NCBI GenBank assembly: GCA_004556655.1
Contig: SFGF01000057.1
Span: 1 to 24,909 of the forward strand
Source: Lachnospiraceae bacterium
GTDB lineage: Bacteria > Bacillota > Clostridia > Lachnospirales > Lachnospiraceae
DNA length: 24,909 nucleotides
Direction of reading: 5' to 3'
The notes under the pieces are model-generated. The model was not told where the DNA came from, did no database searches, and was given only the letters and a program-made list of their open reading frames with translations. The position numbers were made by a program, and so were the translations under genes. Shown in pieces: positions 1-7,260 of this stretch (position 1 is the first letter of the stretch; the number at the start of each line of letters is the position of its first letter).

Positions 1-8
1 GTCAACCA

Positions 9-45
9 AAAAAGGCTAAAATATCGAAAAAATTTCAGCCTTTTT
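9..45 (-). terminator. Terminator downstream of hpf
   Basis: Two arms (9-22 and 32-45) pair through an AAAAAGGCT/AGCCTTTTT core plus a short AT extension, with a 9-nt loop. The A/T runs at both ends let it act in either direction. It lies about 80 bases after the hpf stop. One position pairs as G-U only in the minus-strand RNA, which fits hpf as the transcript being ended. Confidence 0.75.
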
Positions 46-90
46 ATAAATATTTTAATTACTAAGAAACGGGACAAAATCCTTAACTAA

Positions 91-122
91 ACGACATTGT
101 GTCTGTCCCCTGTCCGGTTCCC
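91..122 (-). repeat. Palindromic-element copy 1 (single arm)
   Basis: Read on the minus strand, this stretch holds GAACCGGACAGGGGACAGAC followed by ACAATGTCGT. The first 20 bases are identical to an arm of the inverted-repeat element at 19762-19825, and 17 of them recur at 15409-15439. It ends four bases before the hpf stop codon. A degenerate second arm may survive near 64-80 (AAACGGGACA), but that is weak. Its family is not known from sequence alone; short dispersed palindromes like this are often mobilised by RAYT or IS200-type transposases. Confidence 0.75.
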
Positions 123-126
123 TATT

Positions 127-654
127 TTAAAATTCCGGTTCAATTAAACCGTAAGTATTTCCTTTTCTTTTGTACACTACATTTACTTCATCTGTCTCAG
201 CATTCCGGAATACGAAGAAATTATGTCCCAGCAGTTCCATCTGTACACATGCATCTTCCGGATACATTGGTTTGATTCCGAAACGTTTGGTACGGATGAT
301 CTTAACTTCTTCATCTTCCATAAAATCATCTTCTATAAATGTCTTCTGGAAATTACCTGCTTCCTGCTGCTTGTTGATAATCTTTGTTTTGTATTTGCGA
401 AGCTGACGCTCGATCACTTCTTCCACAAGATCAATGGATACATACATATCACTGCTGACCTGCTCTGAACGGATAATGTTTCCTTTTACCGGAATCGTCA
501 CTTCTATCTTCTGTCTCTCTTTTTCTACACTTAAGGTAACATGGACTTCTGTATCAGGAGTGAAATACCTTTCTAATTTTCCGAGTTTTTCCTGAATGGC
601 TATTTTCAGACCATCTGTTACATCGATATTTTTTCCGCTGATAATAAATTTCAT
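127..654 (-). CDS. hpf: Ribosome hibernation-promoting factor, long form
   Basis: A 175-residue protein of the long HPF class, which dimerises idle 70S ribosomes into 100S particles in stationary phase. Residues about 1-100 form the S30AE (YfiA/RaiA-like) domain that sits in the decoding centre; it opens with MKFIISGKNIDVTDGLK. A linker rich in charged residues leads to the C-terminal dimerisation domain (about 118-175), recognised by the conserved GIKPMYPEDACVQMELLGHNFFVFR-like segment and the NVVYKRKGNTYGLI ending. The length matches Firmicutes long HPF rather than the short gamma-proteobacterial form. The ATG start is preceded by GAAGGGG at normal distance, and a good sigma-A promoter lies at 717-745. 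It appears monocistronic. Confidence 0.96.
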   Translation of the reverse strand: MKFIISGKNIDVTDGLKIAIQEKLGKLERYFTPDTEVHVTLSVEKERQKIEVTIPVKGNIIRSEQVSSDMYVSIDLVEEVIERQLRKYKTKIINKQQEAGNFQKTFIEDDFMEDEEVKIIRTKRFGIKPMYPEDACVQMELLGHNFFVFRNAETDEVNVVYKRKGNTYGLIEPEF

Positions 655-716
655 GCTGTCAACCCCTTCGTCCTTTATTTTACAAAAGCTTTACACTCGC
701 TTCTGTAAGTAGCTAT

Positions 717-745
717 ATTATACCAATTTTATCAATGCTTGGCAA
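717..745 (-). promoter_or_regulatory. Sigma-A promoter of hpf
   Basis: On the minus strand there is TTGCCA (740-745), a 17-base spacer and a perfect TATAAT (717-722), about 60 bases upstream of the hpf start codon. The next gene upstream, hisA, ends at 791, so hpf has its own transcript. Stationary-phase control cannot be read from this promoter alone. Confidence 0.75.
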
Positions 746-790
746 CTATTATTCGAAAATTCATGTTTGTTTCATATTTTTACAGGCAAT

Positions 791-1564
791 TTATCTGCAA
801 AATTCCAGTATTTTTTCAAACTCCATATGTCCGCCGAACAAATCCAGTGCGCTTCCTACCGTCACATCCACTCTATTTTTTCCTGCCTGACGAAGCTGTC
901 TCAGATGCTCAAAACTGCCAACACCGCCGGCATATGTGACAGGTATTTCACCACATTCGGCAAGCATACGCACCAACTCTACCTCGATACCGGAAGCTTT
1001 TCCTTCCACATCCACCGCATGTACCAGAAACTCATCGCAATGAGAAGAAAGTTCCCGAAGAGTCTCCGGATTCACCTGCACCTGGGTAAATTTCTGCCAT
1101 CGATCTGTTACAATAAAATACTTGCCGTCCTTTTTCCGACAGCTCAGATCCAGTACCAGCCTTTCTTTTCCCACTGCTTTTTCTATCTTTTCCAGATTTT
1201 CCCAAGAAACCTGCCCATCCTTAAATACAAAAGAAGTAACGATTACATGACTGGCTCCTGCATCGAGAAATTCTGTTCCATTTTGATCATGAATTCCTCC
1301 TCCCACCTGCAGTCCTCCCGGATAAGCTCGCAGGGCTTCTATCGCCTGCTGTTTTGTCTCTTTATAATACGGAGAGGATGCCGGATTCAGCAGTATGATA
1401 TGACCGCCCTGAATTCCATAAGATTGATAAAAGCGTGCATAAAAAACTGCATCCTGCTGAGATACAAAATTTTCTGCTGCCCAATCTCCCTGATCTTTCA
1501 GGCTTCCTCCCACAATCTGTTTTACTTTTCCATTATGTATATCAATGCATGGTCTGAAATTCAT
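791..1564 (-). CDS. hisA: Eukaryotic-type phosphoribosylformimino-AICAR-phosphate isomerase
   Basis: A 257-residue (beta/alpha)8-barrel enzyme of histidine biosynthesis, isomerising ProFAR to PRFAR. It resembles yeast His6 more than ordinary bacterial HisA: CIDIHNGKVKQIVGG at the N-terminus, NFVSQ, QVGGGI, VIVTS, VLDLSCRKKDGK, FLVHAVDVEG, TYAGGV and GSALDLFGG all have close counterparts in the fungal enzyme. The two catalytic aspartates are present: Asp8 in CID and the Asp of HAVDVEG. The reading frame extends to an ATG at 1582, but AAAGGGG lies inside that extension, seven bases before the ATG at 1564, so the shorter form starting MNFRPCID is chosen. No other his gene is near, which is unusual for a bacterial hisA. 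Confidence 0.9.
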   Translation of the reverse strand: MNFRPCIDIHNGKVKQIVGGSLKDQGDWAAENFVSQQDAVFYARFYQSYGIQGGHIILLNPASSPYYKETKQQAIEALRAYPGGLQVGGGIHDQNGTEFLDAGASHVIVTSFVFKDGQVSWENLEKIEKAVGKERLVLDLSCRKKDGKYFIVTDRWQKFTQVQVNPETLRELSSHCDEFLVHAVDVEGKASGIEVELVRMLAECGEIPVTYAGGVGSFEHLRQLRQAGKNRVDVTVGSALDLFGGHMEFEKILEFCR

Positions 1565-1632
1565 AGTCATTCCCCTTTCCATGCATTGATGATAGCATTT
1601 TTATTCTGAAACAGCAAGCACCGACCGACTAA

Positions 1633-2097
1633 TTATCGGGCCGTCGTATTGGTTCCATTAGTATTGTTTGCATTGTTTCCTGTAGTATTATTGGTCGTAT
1701 TATTCGTGGTATTATCCGTATTATTTCCATTTCCCGTAATATCTTCCACTCCCTGACCGATGCCTTCTCCCACATCTTTAATACCCTGACCTACGCCTTC
1801 TCCCAGATCTTCAATCACATTCCCATTCTCATCCACTCTGGTATTCTCACCGGTCGTTGCACCATTTACATTTCCATTGTTATTATTACCGTCTGTGACA
1901 TTGTTTCCGTTGTTCTCTGTACCGTTGGTTGTTCCCTTGTTATCTGTGGTGTTTTCATTGACAGTACCATTTTCATTTGTCCCGTTATTATTTGTTCCAT
2001 TATTGTTCGTGCCGTTTGCTGTGCCGCAGCCGGCCATAACACAAAGCATAGCAATCGCTGATACAGTAATCATCCTTTTTTTCCATTGATTTTTCAT
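1633..2097 (-). CDS. Asn/Thr/Gly-rich putative lipoprotein
   Basis: A 154-residue protein. A basic N-terminus (MKNQWKKR) and hydrophobic stretch (about residues 9-22) lead to MAGC with Cys24 as the likely lipidated residue, so it should be anchored on the outer face of the membrane. The -3 position is Met, slightly off the usual Leu lipobox. Residues about 25-95 and 125-152 are low-complexity Asn/Thr/Gly/Glu, like a flexible spacer. Between them (about 95-120) is a tandem 11-residue motif, DLGEGVGQGIK then DVGEGIGQGVE, which is probably the only structured part. AAGGAG precedes the ATG. No function is recognised. The codons for the spacer are themselves repetitive, so length variation between strains would be expected. 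Confidence 0.8.
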   Translation of the reverse strand: MKNQWKKRMITVSAIAMLCVMAGCGTANGTNNNGTNNNGTNENGTVNENTTDNKGTTNGTENNGNNVTDGNNNNGNVNGATTGENTRVDENGNVIEDLGEGVGQGIKDVGEGIGQGVEDITGNGNNTDNTTNNTTNNTTGNNANNTNGTNTTAR

Positions 2098-2293
2098 AAT
2101 TGGTATCTCCTTTTCTTCGTTTTTCCGTGATTACTCAGTGCTTCTGAAATAATTACGATTTACTATCCTTAATATGCACCAGTCATAAAAAAATATACAT
2201 ACCGTGAAATAAATCTTTTGCAGGCAGCTGTTTCCTTGACACTTTATTTTTTTCGTGCTAAACTTGCCGCATATCATACAAAGGACTGATTAT

Positions 2294-2340
2294 AATGAAA
2301 AGAATCGGACAAATTCGTATTAATCTGCCCGATTCTTTTC
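2294..2340 (-). terminator. Terminator downstream of dapB
   Basis: Arms 2297-2308 (GAAAAGAATCGG) and 2329-2340 pair perfectly over 12 bp and extend further inward with one position that is a G-U wobble only in the minus-strand RNA. This suggests dapB (stop at 2372) is the transcript ended. The T-run is better on the plus strand, but no plus-strand gene precedes it. The rest of 2098-2371 shows nothing else. Confidence 0.7.
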
Positions 2341-2371
2341 ATTTTATTCTTTTTTTCAGGAATTACCGGAA

Positions 2372-3127
2372 TCAGCCGATCACATCGCTCATCTGATACC
2401 AGCCCGGTCCTTTTCCTTTAATAAATTTTGCCGCCTGAATGGCACCCTTTCCAAATATAGCTTTGGAGTATGCTGTATGCTGGAACGTAACCACTTCATC
2501 TGCACCGGCAAAAATCACCTCGTGTTCCCCAACGATCGTTCCGCCGCGAACTGCTGAAATTCCGATTTCTTTTTCATCTCTCTTCTGACGGACCTGACTT
2601 CTGTCATACACATAATGATAAGCATTATCCAGACCTTCATTGATGCTGTCTGCCAAAGCCAGCGCAGTCCCACTTGGAGCATCCACTTTCAGTTTGTGAT
2701 GCTTTTCTACGATCTCCATATCAAAGCCGGCAGCAGCCAATTTTTCTGCTGCTTCTTTCACCAGTTTTAAAAGCAGATTGATCCCAAGAGACATATTTGC
2801 CGATTTCAAAACTGCAACTTTTTTACTGGCTTCTTCCACTTTTTTCAACTGTTCTTCACTCAGACCTGTAGTACACAATACTACCGGAATCTGACGTTCT
2901 ACACAAAAATCAAGAAGATTGTCAACTGCTTTTGCAGAACAAAAATCTATCACCGCATCTGCCTGCACATCACAGGTCCAGATATCTGTAAATACAGGAT
3001 ATCCGTTATCACGATTGTCTACCAGATCAATACCGGCTACGATCTCGATCTCCGGATCATCCTTGATCAGTCCGCTGATCACCTGACCCATATGGCCATT
3101 GCAGCCGTGCATAATTACTTTTACCAT
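2372..3127 (-). CDS. dapB: 4-hydroxy-tetrahydrodipicolinate reductase
   Basis: A 251-residue cytosolic enzyme that reduces the DapA product with NAD(P)H in the diaminopimelate/lysine pathway. The N-terminal Rossmann domain shows GCNGHMGQ (residues 8-15) for nucleotide binding. The signature EKHHKLKVDAPSGTA (141-155) carries the catalytic pair, His143 as proton donor and Lys147, together with the substrate loop PSGTA. The family is normally 245-275 residues, so this is complete. The ATG follows AAAGGA at a suitable distance, 14 bases after the dapA stop. It is the second gene of the riboswitch-led dapA-dapB operon and should follow lysine levels with it. Confidence 0.96.
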   Translation of the reverse strand: MVKVIMHGCNGHMGQVISGLIKDDPEIEIVAGIDLVDNRDNGYPVFTDIWTCDVQADAVIDFCSAKAVDNLLDFCVERQIPVVLCTTGLSEEQLKKVEEASKKVAVLKSANMSLGINLLLKLVKEAAEKLAAAGFDMEIVEKHHKLKVDAPSGTALALADSINEGLDNAYHYVYDRSQVRQKRDEKEIGISAVRGGTIVGEHEVIFAGADEVVTFQHTAYSKAIFGKGAIQAAKFIKGKGPGWYQMSDVIG

Positions 3128-3141
3128 TTTTCTCTATCCTT

Positions 3142-4032
3142 TCAGGCCAGTTTCAGACCGAACTTTCTCATTTCCTCTGCAAGAACTGCCTTGTGAGCAT
3201 CTTCCATCTCACTTAATGGCATACGAAGCGGTCCAACTTCTTTGCCCATCAGATTCATAGCAGCTTTTACCGGAATCGGATTCACTTCGCTAAACAAAGC
3301 TCTGATCAGCGGCAGTGCTTTCAGCTGGATCGCACGGCTTGCTTCTACATCCCCTTTCAGGAACAGTTCAACCATGTCATGAGTCTCTCTCGGTGCAATA
3401 TTGGATAATACGGAGATTACACCCTTTCCACCCAGAGACAGAAGCGGAACAACCTGATCATCATTGCCGGAGTACATATCAATATTGCCGTCGCATTTTT
3501 CCATAACTTCTGCAACATGGCTGATATTACCGGAAGCCTCTTTAATACCTACAATATATTCTACATTTTTAACCAGATGTGCGATGGTATCTGCAGTCAA
3601 TCCACATCCTGTACGGCTTGGTACATTATAAAGAACAGTCGGAACTTTTGCAGCTTCGGCAATCTTTGTATAATGTGCAATCAGTCCGTTCTGTGTTGCT
3701 TTATTATAATATGGGGTTACCAGAAGAATACCGTCTGTTCCTGCTTCCGCAGCTTCCGTAGACATCTGAACAGCGGTAGCTGTACAATTAGATCCTGTTC
3801 CTGCAATGACCGGGATTCTGTGATTTACTCTGTCAATCGTAAATTTGATGGTTTCCATATGTTCTTCTTCAGATAAAGTTGCTGACTCACCTGTAGTTCC
3901 GCAGATAACGATACAGTCTGTTCCTCCTGCAATCTGTTCTTCCAAAATTTCATCCAATTTGTCATAATTCACATCATAATTTTCTTTCATAGGTGTAATA
4001 ATTGCTACACCGGCACCTGTAAAAATTGCCAT
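3142..4032 (-). CDS. dapA: 4-hydroxy-tetrahydrodipicolinate synthase
   Basis: A 296-residue TIM-barrel lyase condensing pyruvate with aspartate semialdehyde, the first committed step to diaminopimelate and lysine. Visible residues are the Thr pair in CGTTGES (Thr46/47), Tyr109 in TPYYNK, the catalytic Tyr135 in LYNVPSRTG with Arg140 for substrate carboxylate binding, and the Schiff-base lysine Lys164 in GIKEASG. Length and motif order are those of a complete DapA. AAAGGAG precedes the ATG. It is first in the operon, directly after a lysine riboswitch with its terminator, so transcription should fall when lysine is plentiful. Confidence 0.97.
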   Translation of the reverse strand: MAIFTGAGVAIITPMKENYDVNYDKLDEILEEQIAGGTDCIVICGTTGESATLSEEEHMETIKFTIDRVNHRIPVIAGTGSNCTATAVQMSTEAAEAGTDGILLVTPYYNKATQNGLIAHYTKIAEAAKVPTVLYNVPSRTGCGLTADTIAHLVKNVEYIVGIKEASGNISHVAEVMEKCDGNIDMYSGNDDQVVPLLSLGGKGVISVLSNIAPRETHDMVELFLKGDVEASRAIQLKALPLIRALFSEVNPIPVKAAMNLMGKEVGPLRMPLSEMEDAHKAVLAEEMRKFGLKLA

Positions 4033-4092
4033 AATAATATTCTCCTTTCTATATATAACCGCATAGATAAAAATTTGCCTACACGATAAAAC

Positions 4093-4122
4093 AGAGGTGC
4101 GCGTCCTAGGAAGCCCACCTCT
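4093..4122 (-). terminator. Expression-platform terminator of the lysine riboswitch
   Basis: In the minus-strand RNA, AGAGGTGGGC pairs with GCGCACCTCT (one G/G mismatch) around a 10-nt loop and is followed by GTTTTAT. It lies between the aptamer and dapA, about 60 bases before the dapA start, as expected for a transcriptional off-switch. The hexamer AGAGGT of its 5' arm also occurs in the 5' strand of aptamer helix P1, so these could compete for the same partner. I did not resolve the antiterminator fold. Confidence 0.75.
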
Positions 4123-4155
4123 AAAGAATTCACCATGAAATCAATCATTGTTTTC

Positions 4156-4327
4156 TTCGGATAGCTCTCCATCTCGCGATGACAGTCATGCAGCTCTTAA
4201 CTGCCATGCCCAAGCACAAAGCCTCAGGAGCCCTGCACTTTCGGCACTTTTTCCTTTCTTCTGCTTTCTCATGTGCCTGCCACATCCGGCAAAATACTGA
4301 TAAAAAGTGCGACCTCTATCTCTGATT
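4156..4327 (-). ncRNA. Lysine riboswitch (L box) aptamer
   Basis: Read on the minus strand, the conserved L-box blocks appear in order: AGATAGAGGTCGC at the 5' P1 side, AGTA, AAAAGTGCCGAAAG, a GGGCTTGGGCATGGC-like stretch (here interrupted), GGCAGTTAAGAGCTG, CATGACTGTCA and the closing GGAGAGCTATCC that pairs with the 5' GATAG to make P1. A sigma-A promoter lies just upstream and a terminator just downstream, followed by dapA. This accounts for most of the gene-free stretch 4033-4391. Lysine binding should favour the terminator and lower dapA-dapB expression. Confidence 0.93.
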
Positions 4328-4333
4328 TCACTA

Positions 4334-4362
4334 ATCATATCATTATTCAATTTTCTTGTCAA
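4334..4362 (-). promoter_or_regulatory. Sigma-A promoter of the dapA-dapB operon
   Basis: The minus strand has a perfect TTGACA (4357-4362), a 17-base spacer and TATGAT (4334-4339). The predicted start falls at the 5' edge of the lysine aptamer, so the promoter, aptamer, terminator and dapA are stacked without a gap. Confidence 0.85.
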
Positions 4363-4391
4363 TGCTTCAGTTTCATTTCTGCTGTCCTAAA

Positions 4392-5042
4392 CTAGTCTAC
4401 ATATTCCAGTTTACTCACCGATATTTCATATGCCGTTCTTTTTTGCGTCTCCTCCTCGTTTATTTTTTTCACATATTCCCGGCTCTGAATTCTTCCCCAG
4501 ATCAGCACATGTCCACCCACCTGAAAAGCAGACGCATATCTTGCATTTCTTCCCCAGCAAATACAGGGAATATAATCTGACTTTCCATACGGACGGTTCA
4601 CTGCAATCAGAAGATCTGCGATTTCTCTTCCCAATGGCGTTTTTCGGTAGACCGGAGGCTTACATATGTACCCATCCAGGAAAATGGCATTGGTCTTCAT
4701 TCCCTCATCGTCATCTTCCACAAATTCAACTTCCCTGGCAAATACAGACAATACCAGTCTGTTTTTCTTCTCCTCGTGGCGGTTGTATGATCGGAACTGA
4801 CCCAAAACATGGATATATTCCCCTTCATAATCTTCTGTAACATCCAAAAGCCGTTCCGATATCATCACCGGAATCCGGTCCTCTGAATCGCTGAGCCTTT
4901 TCACCAGAACATCTACCATATAAAAGCCCTCTCCAAAAACCTGATGGCTGAAGGTAAACTGCGATGCGATCCGCCCCATGATTTCTACCTGGTTATTTTC
5001 AACTGCCCATTGATGATGTAAATTATTATTTTCTTGAGTCAT
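4392..5042 (-). CDS. SSB-like protein with two OB-fold units
   Basis: A 216-residue protein with two successive regions resembling single-stranded DNA-binding (SSB/PriB) OB folds. The first, about residues 14-105, has NQVEIMGRI...FYMVDVLVKR...IPVMIS...YIHVLGQFRS. The second, about 120-216, has IFLDGYICKPPVYRKTPLGREIADLLIAVNR-like text, IPCICWGRNA and GGHVLIWGRIQSREY, the clearest SSB match. It lacks the acidic DxIPF tail by which housekeeping SSB recruits partners, so it is probably not the replicative SSB. A longer frame begins with an ATG at 5060, but GGAGG overlaps that codon and fits the ATG at 5042. It is flanked by the riboswitch unit and typA and is likely its own unit. A role in DNA repair or replication is inference. 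Confidence 0.75.
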   Translation of the reverse strand: MTQENNNLHHQWAVENNQVEIMGRIASQFTFSHQVFGEGFYMVDVLVKRLSDSEDRIPVMISERLLDVTEDYEGEYIHVLGQFRSYNRHEEKKNRLVLSVFAREVEFVEDDDEGMKTNAIFLDGYICKPPVYRKTPLGREIADLLIAVNRPYGKSDYIPCICWGRNARYASAFQVGGHVLIWGRIQSREYVKKINEEETQKRTAYEISVSKLEYVD

Positions 5043-5212
5043 TTTAGTTTTTTCCTCCATATATTAACGTTTGATATGTGTAATATATGAGTTCTGACTT
5101 TTGAATATTCCATTTTTTGTGCGACATTATTCCGCACTATTTTCCCGTCGTTTTCTGTGAGCAGCACGTAAGCACTTTGTCTAAAAGATTCTGGTTTTAT
5201 CTCCTTCCAAGA

Positions 5213-5256
5213 TAAAAAAGAGGAGACTGCGCCCCTTGTGAGTCACAACCTCCTCT
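5213..5256 (-). terminator. Terminator downstream of typA
   Basis: Arms 5219-5225 (AGAGGAG) and 5250-5256 pair around a 24-nt loop, which may fold further, and a six-T tail (5213-5218) follows on the minus strand. It begins about 20 bases after the typA stop. The remaining intergenic part, 5043-5212, holds a short GTGCG/CGCAC hairpin near 5120-5140 but no gene that I can support. Confidence 0.85.
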
Positions 5257-5275
5257 GCTTTGCATTTTCACTTTA

Positions 5276-7108
5276 TTATGAATTTTTAAGATTTTCACGT
5301 TTACGCAGTCTGGAATCCAGAATTTTCTTACGGATACGGAGACTCTTTGGTGTTACTTCCAAAAGCTCATCCTTATCAATAAAATCCAGTGCCTGTTCCA
5401 GGCTGAGGATTTTCGGCGGCGTCAGTTTCAGAGCATCGTCAGCAGCGGACGAACGAGTGTTGGTAAGGTGTTTTGTCTTACATACGTTCAGTTCGATATC
5501 TTCTGCTTTGGCATTTTGTCCGATGACCATTCCGGCATATACTCTCTCACCTGGACCAATGAACAAAGTTCCGCGCTCCTGGGCAGAGAAAAGACCGTAG
5601 GTTACGGATTCACCCGGCTCAAAGGCAATCAGAGAGCCCTGTTTGCGGTACTGAATATCTCCTTTATATGGTGCATAGCCATCGAAAATCGTATTCAATA
5701 CACCGGTTCCTTTGGTGGAGGTCATGAATTCACCACGGAATCCAATCAGACCACGGGCTGGTACTTCAAACTCCAGACGGGTAGAACCGTCGCTTGCCAG
5801 ACTCATTCCCTGAAGGGCACCTTTCCTCTCACTGATTTTCTGAATAATCGTTCCGGAATATTCTTCCGGCACATCAATATAAGCCAGTTCCATAGGCTCG
5901 AGCAGTTTGCCGCGTTCATCCTCTTTGTACAAAACTTCAGCTTTGCTGACTGCAAATTCATATCCTTCACGACGCATATTTTCAATCAATACGGACAGGT
6001 GCAGCTCTCCTCGGCCTGACACCTTGAAACAGTCCGGAGAATCCGTATCTTCCACTCGCAGGCTGACATCTGTATTCAGCTCACGTTTCAGACGTTCACC
6101 CAAATGGCGGGAAGTAACGTATTTTCCTTCCTGACCTGCCAGAGGACTGTCATTTACCATAAAATGCATGGCGATCGTAGGCTCGGAAATTTTCTGGAAA
6201 GGAATCGGTTCCGGATTTTCAAGATCACACAGAGTATCTCCGATATGGATATCCGTGATACCGGAAATAGCTACGATGGAACCAATATTGGCTTCCTGCA
6301 CTTCCACTTTATTCAGACCGTCAAACTCATAGAGTTTGCTGATTTTTACTTTCTTTTTCTTATCCGGATCGTGATGATTCATCAACATCACTTCCTGATT
6401 GACAGCAATTTTACCGTTATCTACTTTCCCTACACCGATACGTCCTACATATTCATTGTAATCAATGGTGCTGATCAATACCTGTGTACCGGCATCCGGA
6501 TCTCCTTCCGGTGCGGGAATATATTTCAAAATAGTCTCAAACAAAGGTTCCATATTTTCCGGAGTATCGTTCAAATCCAAAACAGCATGACCTGCTTTTG
6601 CAGAAGCATACAGAAATGGACAATCCAGCTGCTCATCAGAAGCATCAAGATCCATAAGCAGCTCCAGAACTTCATCGATTACTTCATCCGGGCGGGCTTC
6701 CGGACGGTCAATTTTATTGATACATACGATTACATGCAGATCCAGTTCCAGAGCTTTTTTCAGTACAAACTTTGTCTGAGGCATAGCCCCTTCAAAAGCA
6801 TCTACCACCAGAATCACACCATTTACCATTTTCAGAACACGCTCAACTTCGCCGCCGAAATCAGCATGACCTGGTGTGTCGATAATATTGATTTTTGTAT
6901 TCTTATAATAAACAGCTGTATTTTTGGAAAGAATAGTGATACCACGTTCCCGTTCAATATCATTGGAATCCATGACACGTTCCTGAACTTCCTGATTGGC
7001 ACGAAATACACCGCTTTGGCGCAGCAGCTGATCCACCAGAGTGGTTTTACCGTGGTCTACGTGTGCGATGATTGCCACATTTCGGATATCTTCTCTTTTC
7101 ATCTTCAT
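5276..7108 (-). CDS. typA: Translational GTPase TypA/BipA
   Basis: A 610-residue ribosome-binding GTPase of the EF-G-like class, linked to 50S assembly and stress or cold adaptation. The G domain shows G1 AHVDHGKT (15-22), the switch region RERGITI, G3 DTPGHADF, G4 NKIDRP and G5 SAKAG. Domain II and the two alpha/beta domains follow, with the typical GRGELHLSVLIENMRREG, RGLIGFRGEFMT and the BipA-specific C-terminal region ending in TPKSLRIRKKILD. The length agrees with the family (about 605-615). The frame can be extended 21 codons upstream, but the extension is cysteine- and arginine-rich and unlike the family, while AAAGGA is correctly spaced from the ATG at 7108. Confidence 0.97.
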   Translation of the reverse strand: MKMKREDIRNVAIIAHVDHGKTTLVDQLLRQSGVFRANQEVQERVMDSNDIERERGITILSKNTAVYYKNTKINIIDTPGHADFGGEVERVLKMVNGVILVVDAFEGAMPQTKFVLKKALELDLHVIVCINKIDRPEARPDEVIDEVLELLMDLDASDEQLDCPFLYASAKAGHAVLDLNDTPENMEPLFETILKYIPAPEGDPDAGTQVLISTIDYNEYVGRIGVGKVDNGKIAVNQEVMLMNHHDPDKKKKVKISKLYEFDGLNKVEVQEANIGSIVAISGITDIHIGDTLCDLENPEPIPFQKISEPTIAMHFMVNDSPLAGQEGKYVTSRHLGERLKRELNTDVSLRVEDTDSPDCFKVSGRGELHLSVLIENMRREGYEFAVSKAEVLYKEDERGKLLEPMELAYIDVPEEYSGTIIQKISERKGALQGMSLASDGSTRLEFEVPARGLIGFRGEFMTSTKGTGVLNTIFDGYAPYKGDIQYRKQGSLIAFEPGESVTYGLFSAQERGTLFIGPGERVYAGMVIGQNAKAEDIELNVCKTKHLTNTRSSAADDALKLTPPKILSLEQALDFIDKDELLEVTPKSLRIRKKILDSRLRKRENLKNS

Positions 7109-7260
7109 AAAATAAGTTCCTTTCTTACAGCCCCGCAAGTACCGTAAAACGGGGATTCGACAGTTTATCAACGTTTTTTAACGATACAAGTCTATCACAT
7201 TTTTTTCAGATTACAAGGGAATTGAAAAAAATTTTTGGTTTTTGAATAAAAAACACAACA

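Noticed and set aside
767..1609. Plus-strand open frame of 280 codons opposite hisA
   Set aside because: It is antisense to a gene with clear family motifs, has no start signal, and its composition is typical of a reverse-strand shadow.
6104..7147. Long plus-strand open frame (347 codons) across the typA gene
   Set aside because: It lies entirely antisense to a well-conserved GTPase gene and its translation is rich in Phe, Ile, His and Cys, the usual shadow of a minus-strand gene. No ribosome binding site or family motif was seen.
7109..7260. Promoter for typA (TTGTAA-16-TAGACT on the minus strand)
   Set aside because: Both hexamers are weak and the spacing is short. A promoter must exist here or be shared, but I cannot place it with confidence. 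A CCCCG/CGGGG hairpin in the leader was also noted without an assignable role.
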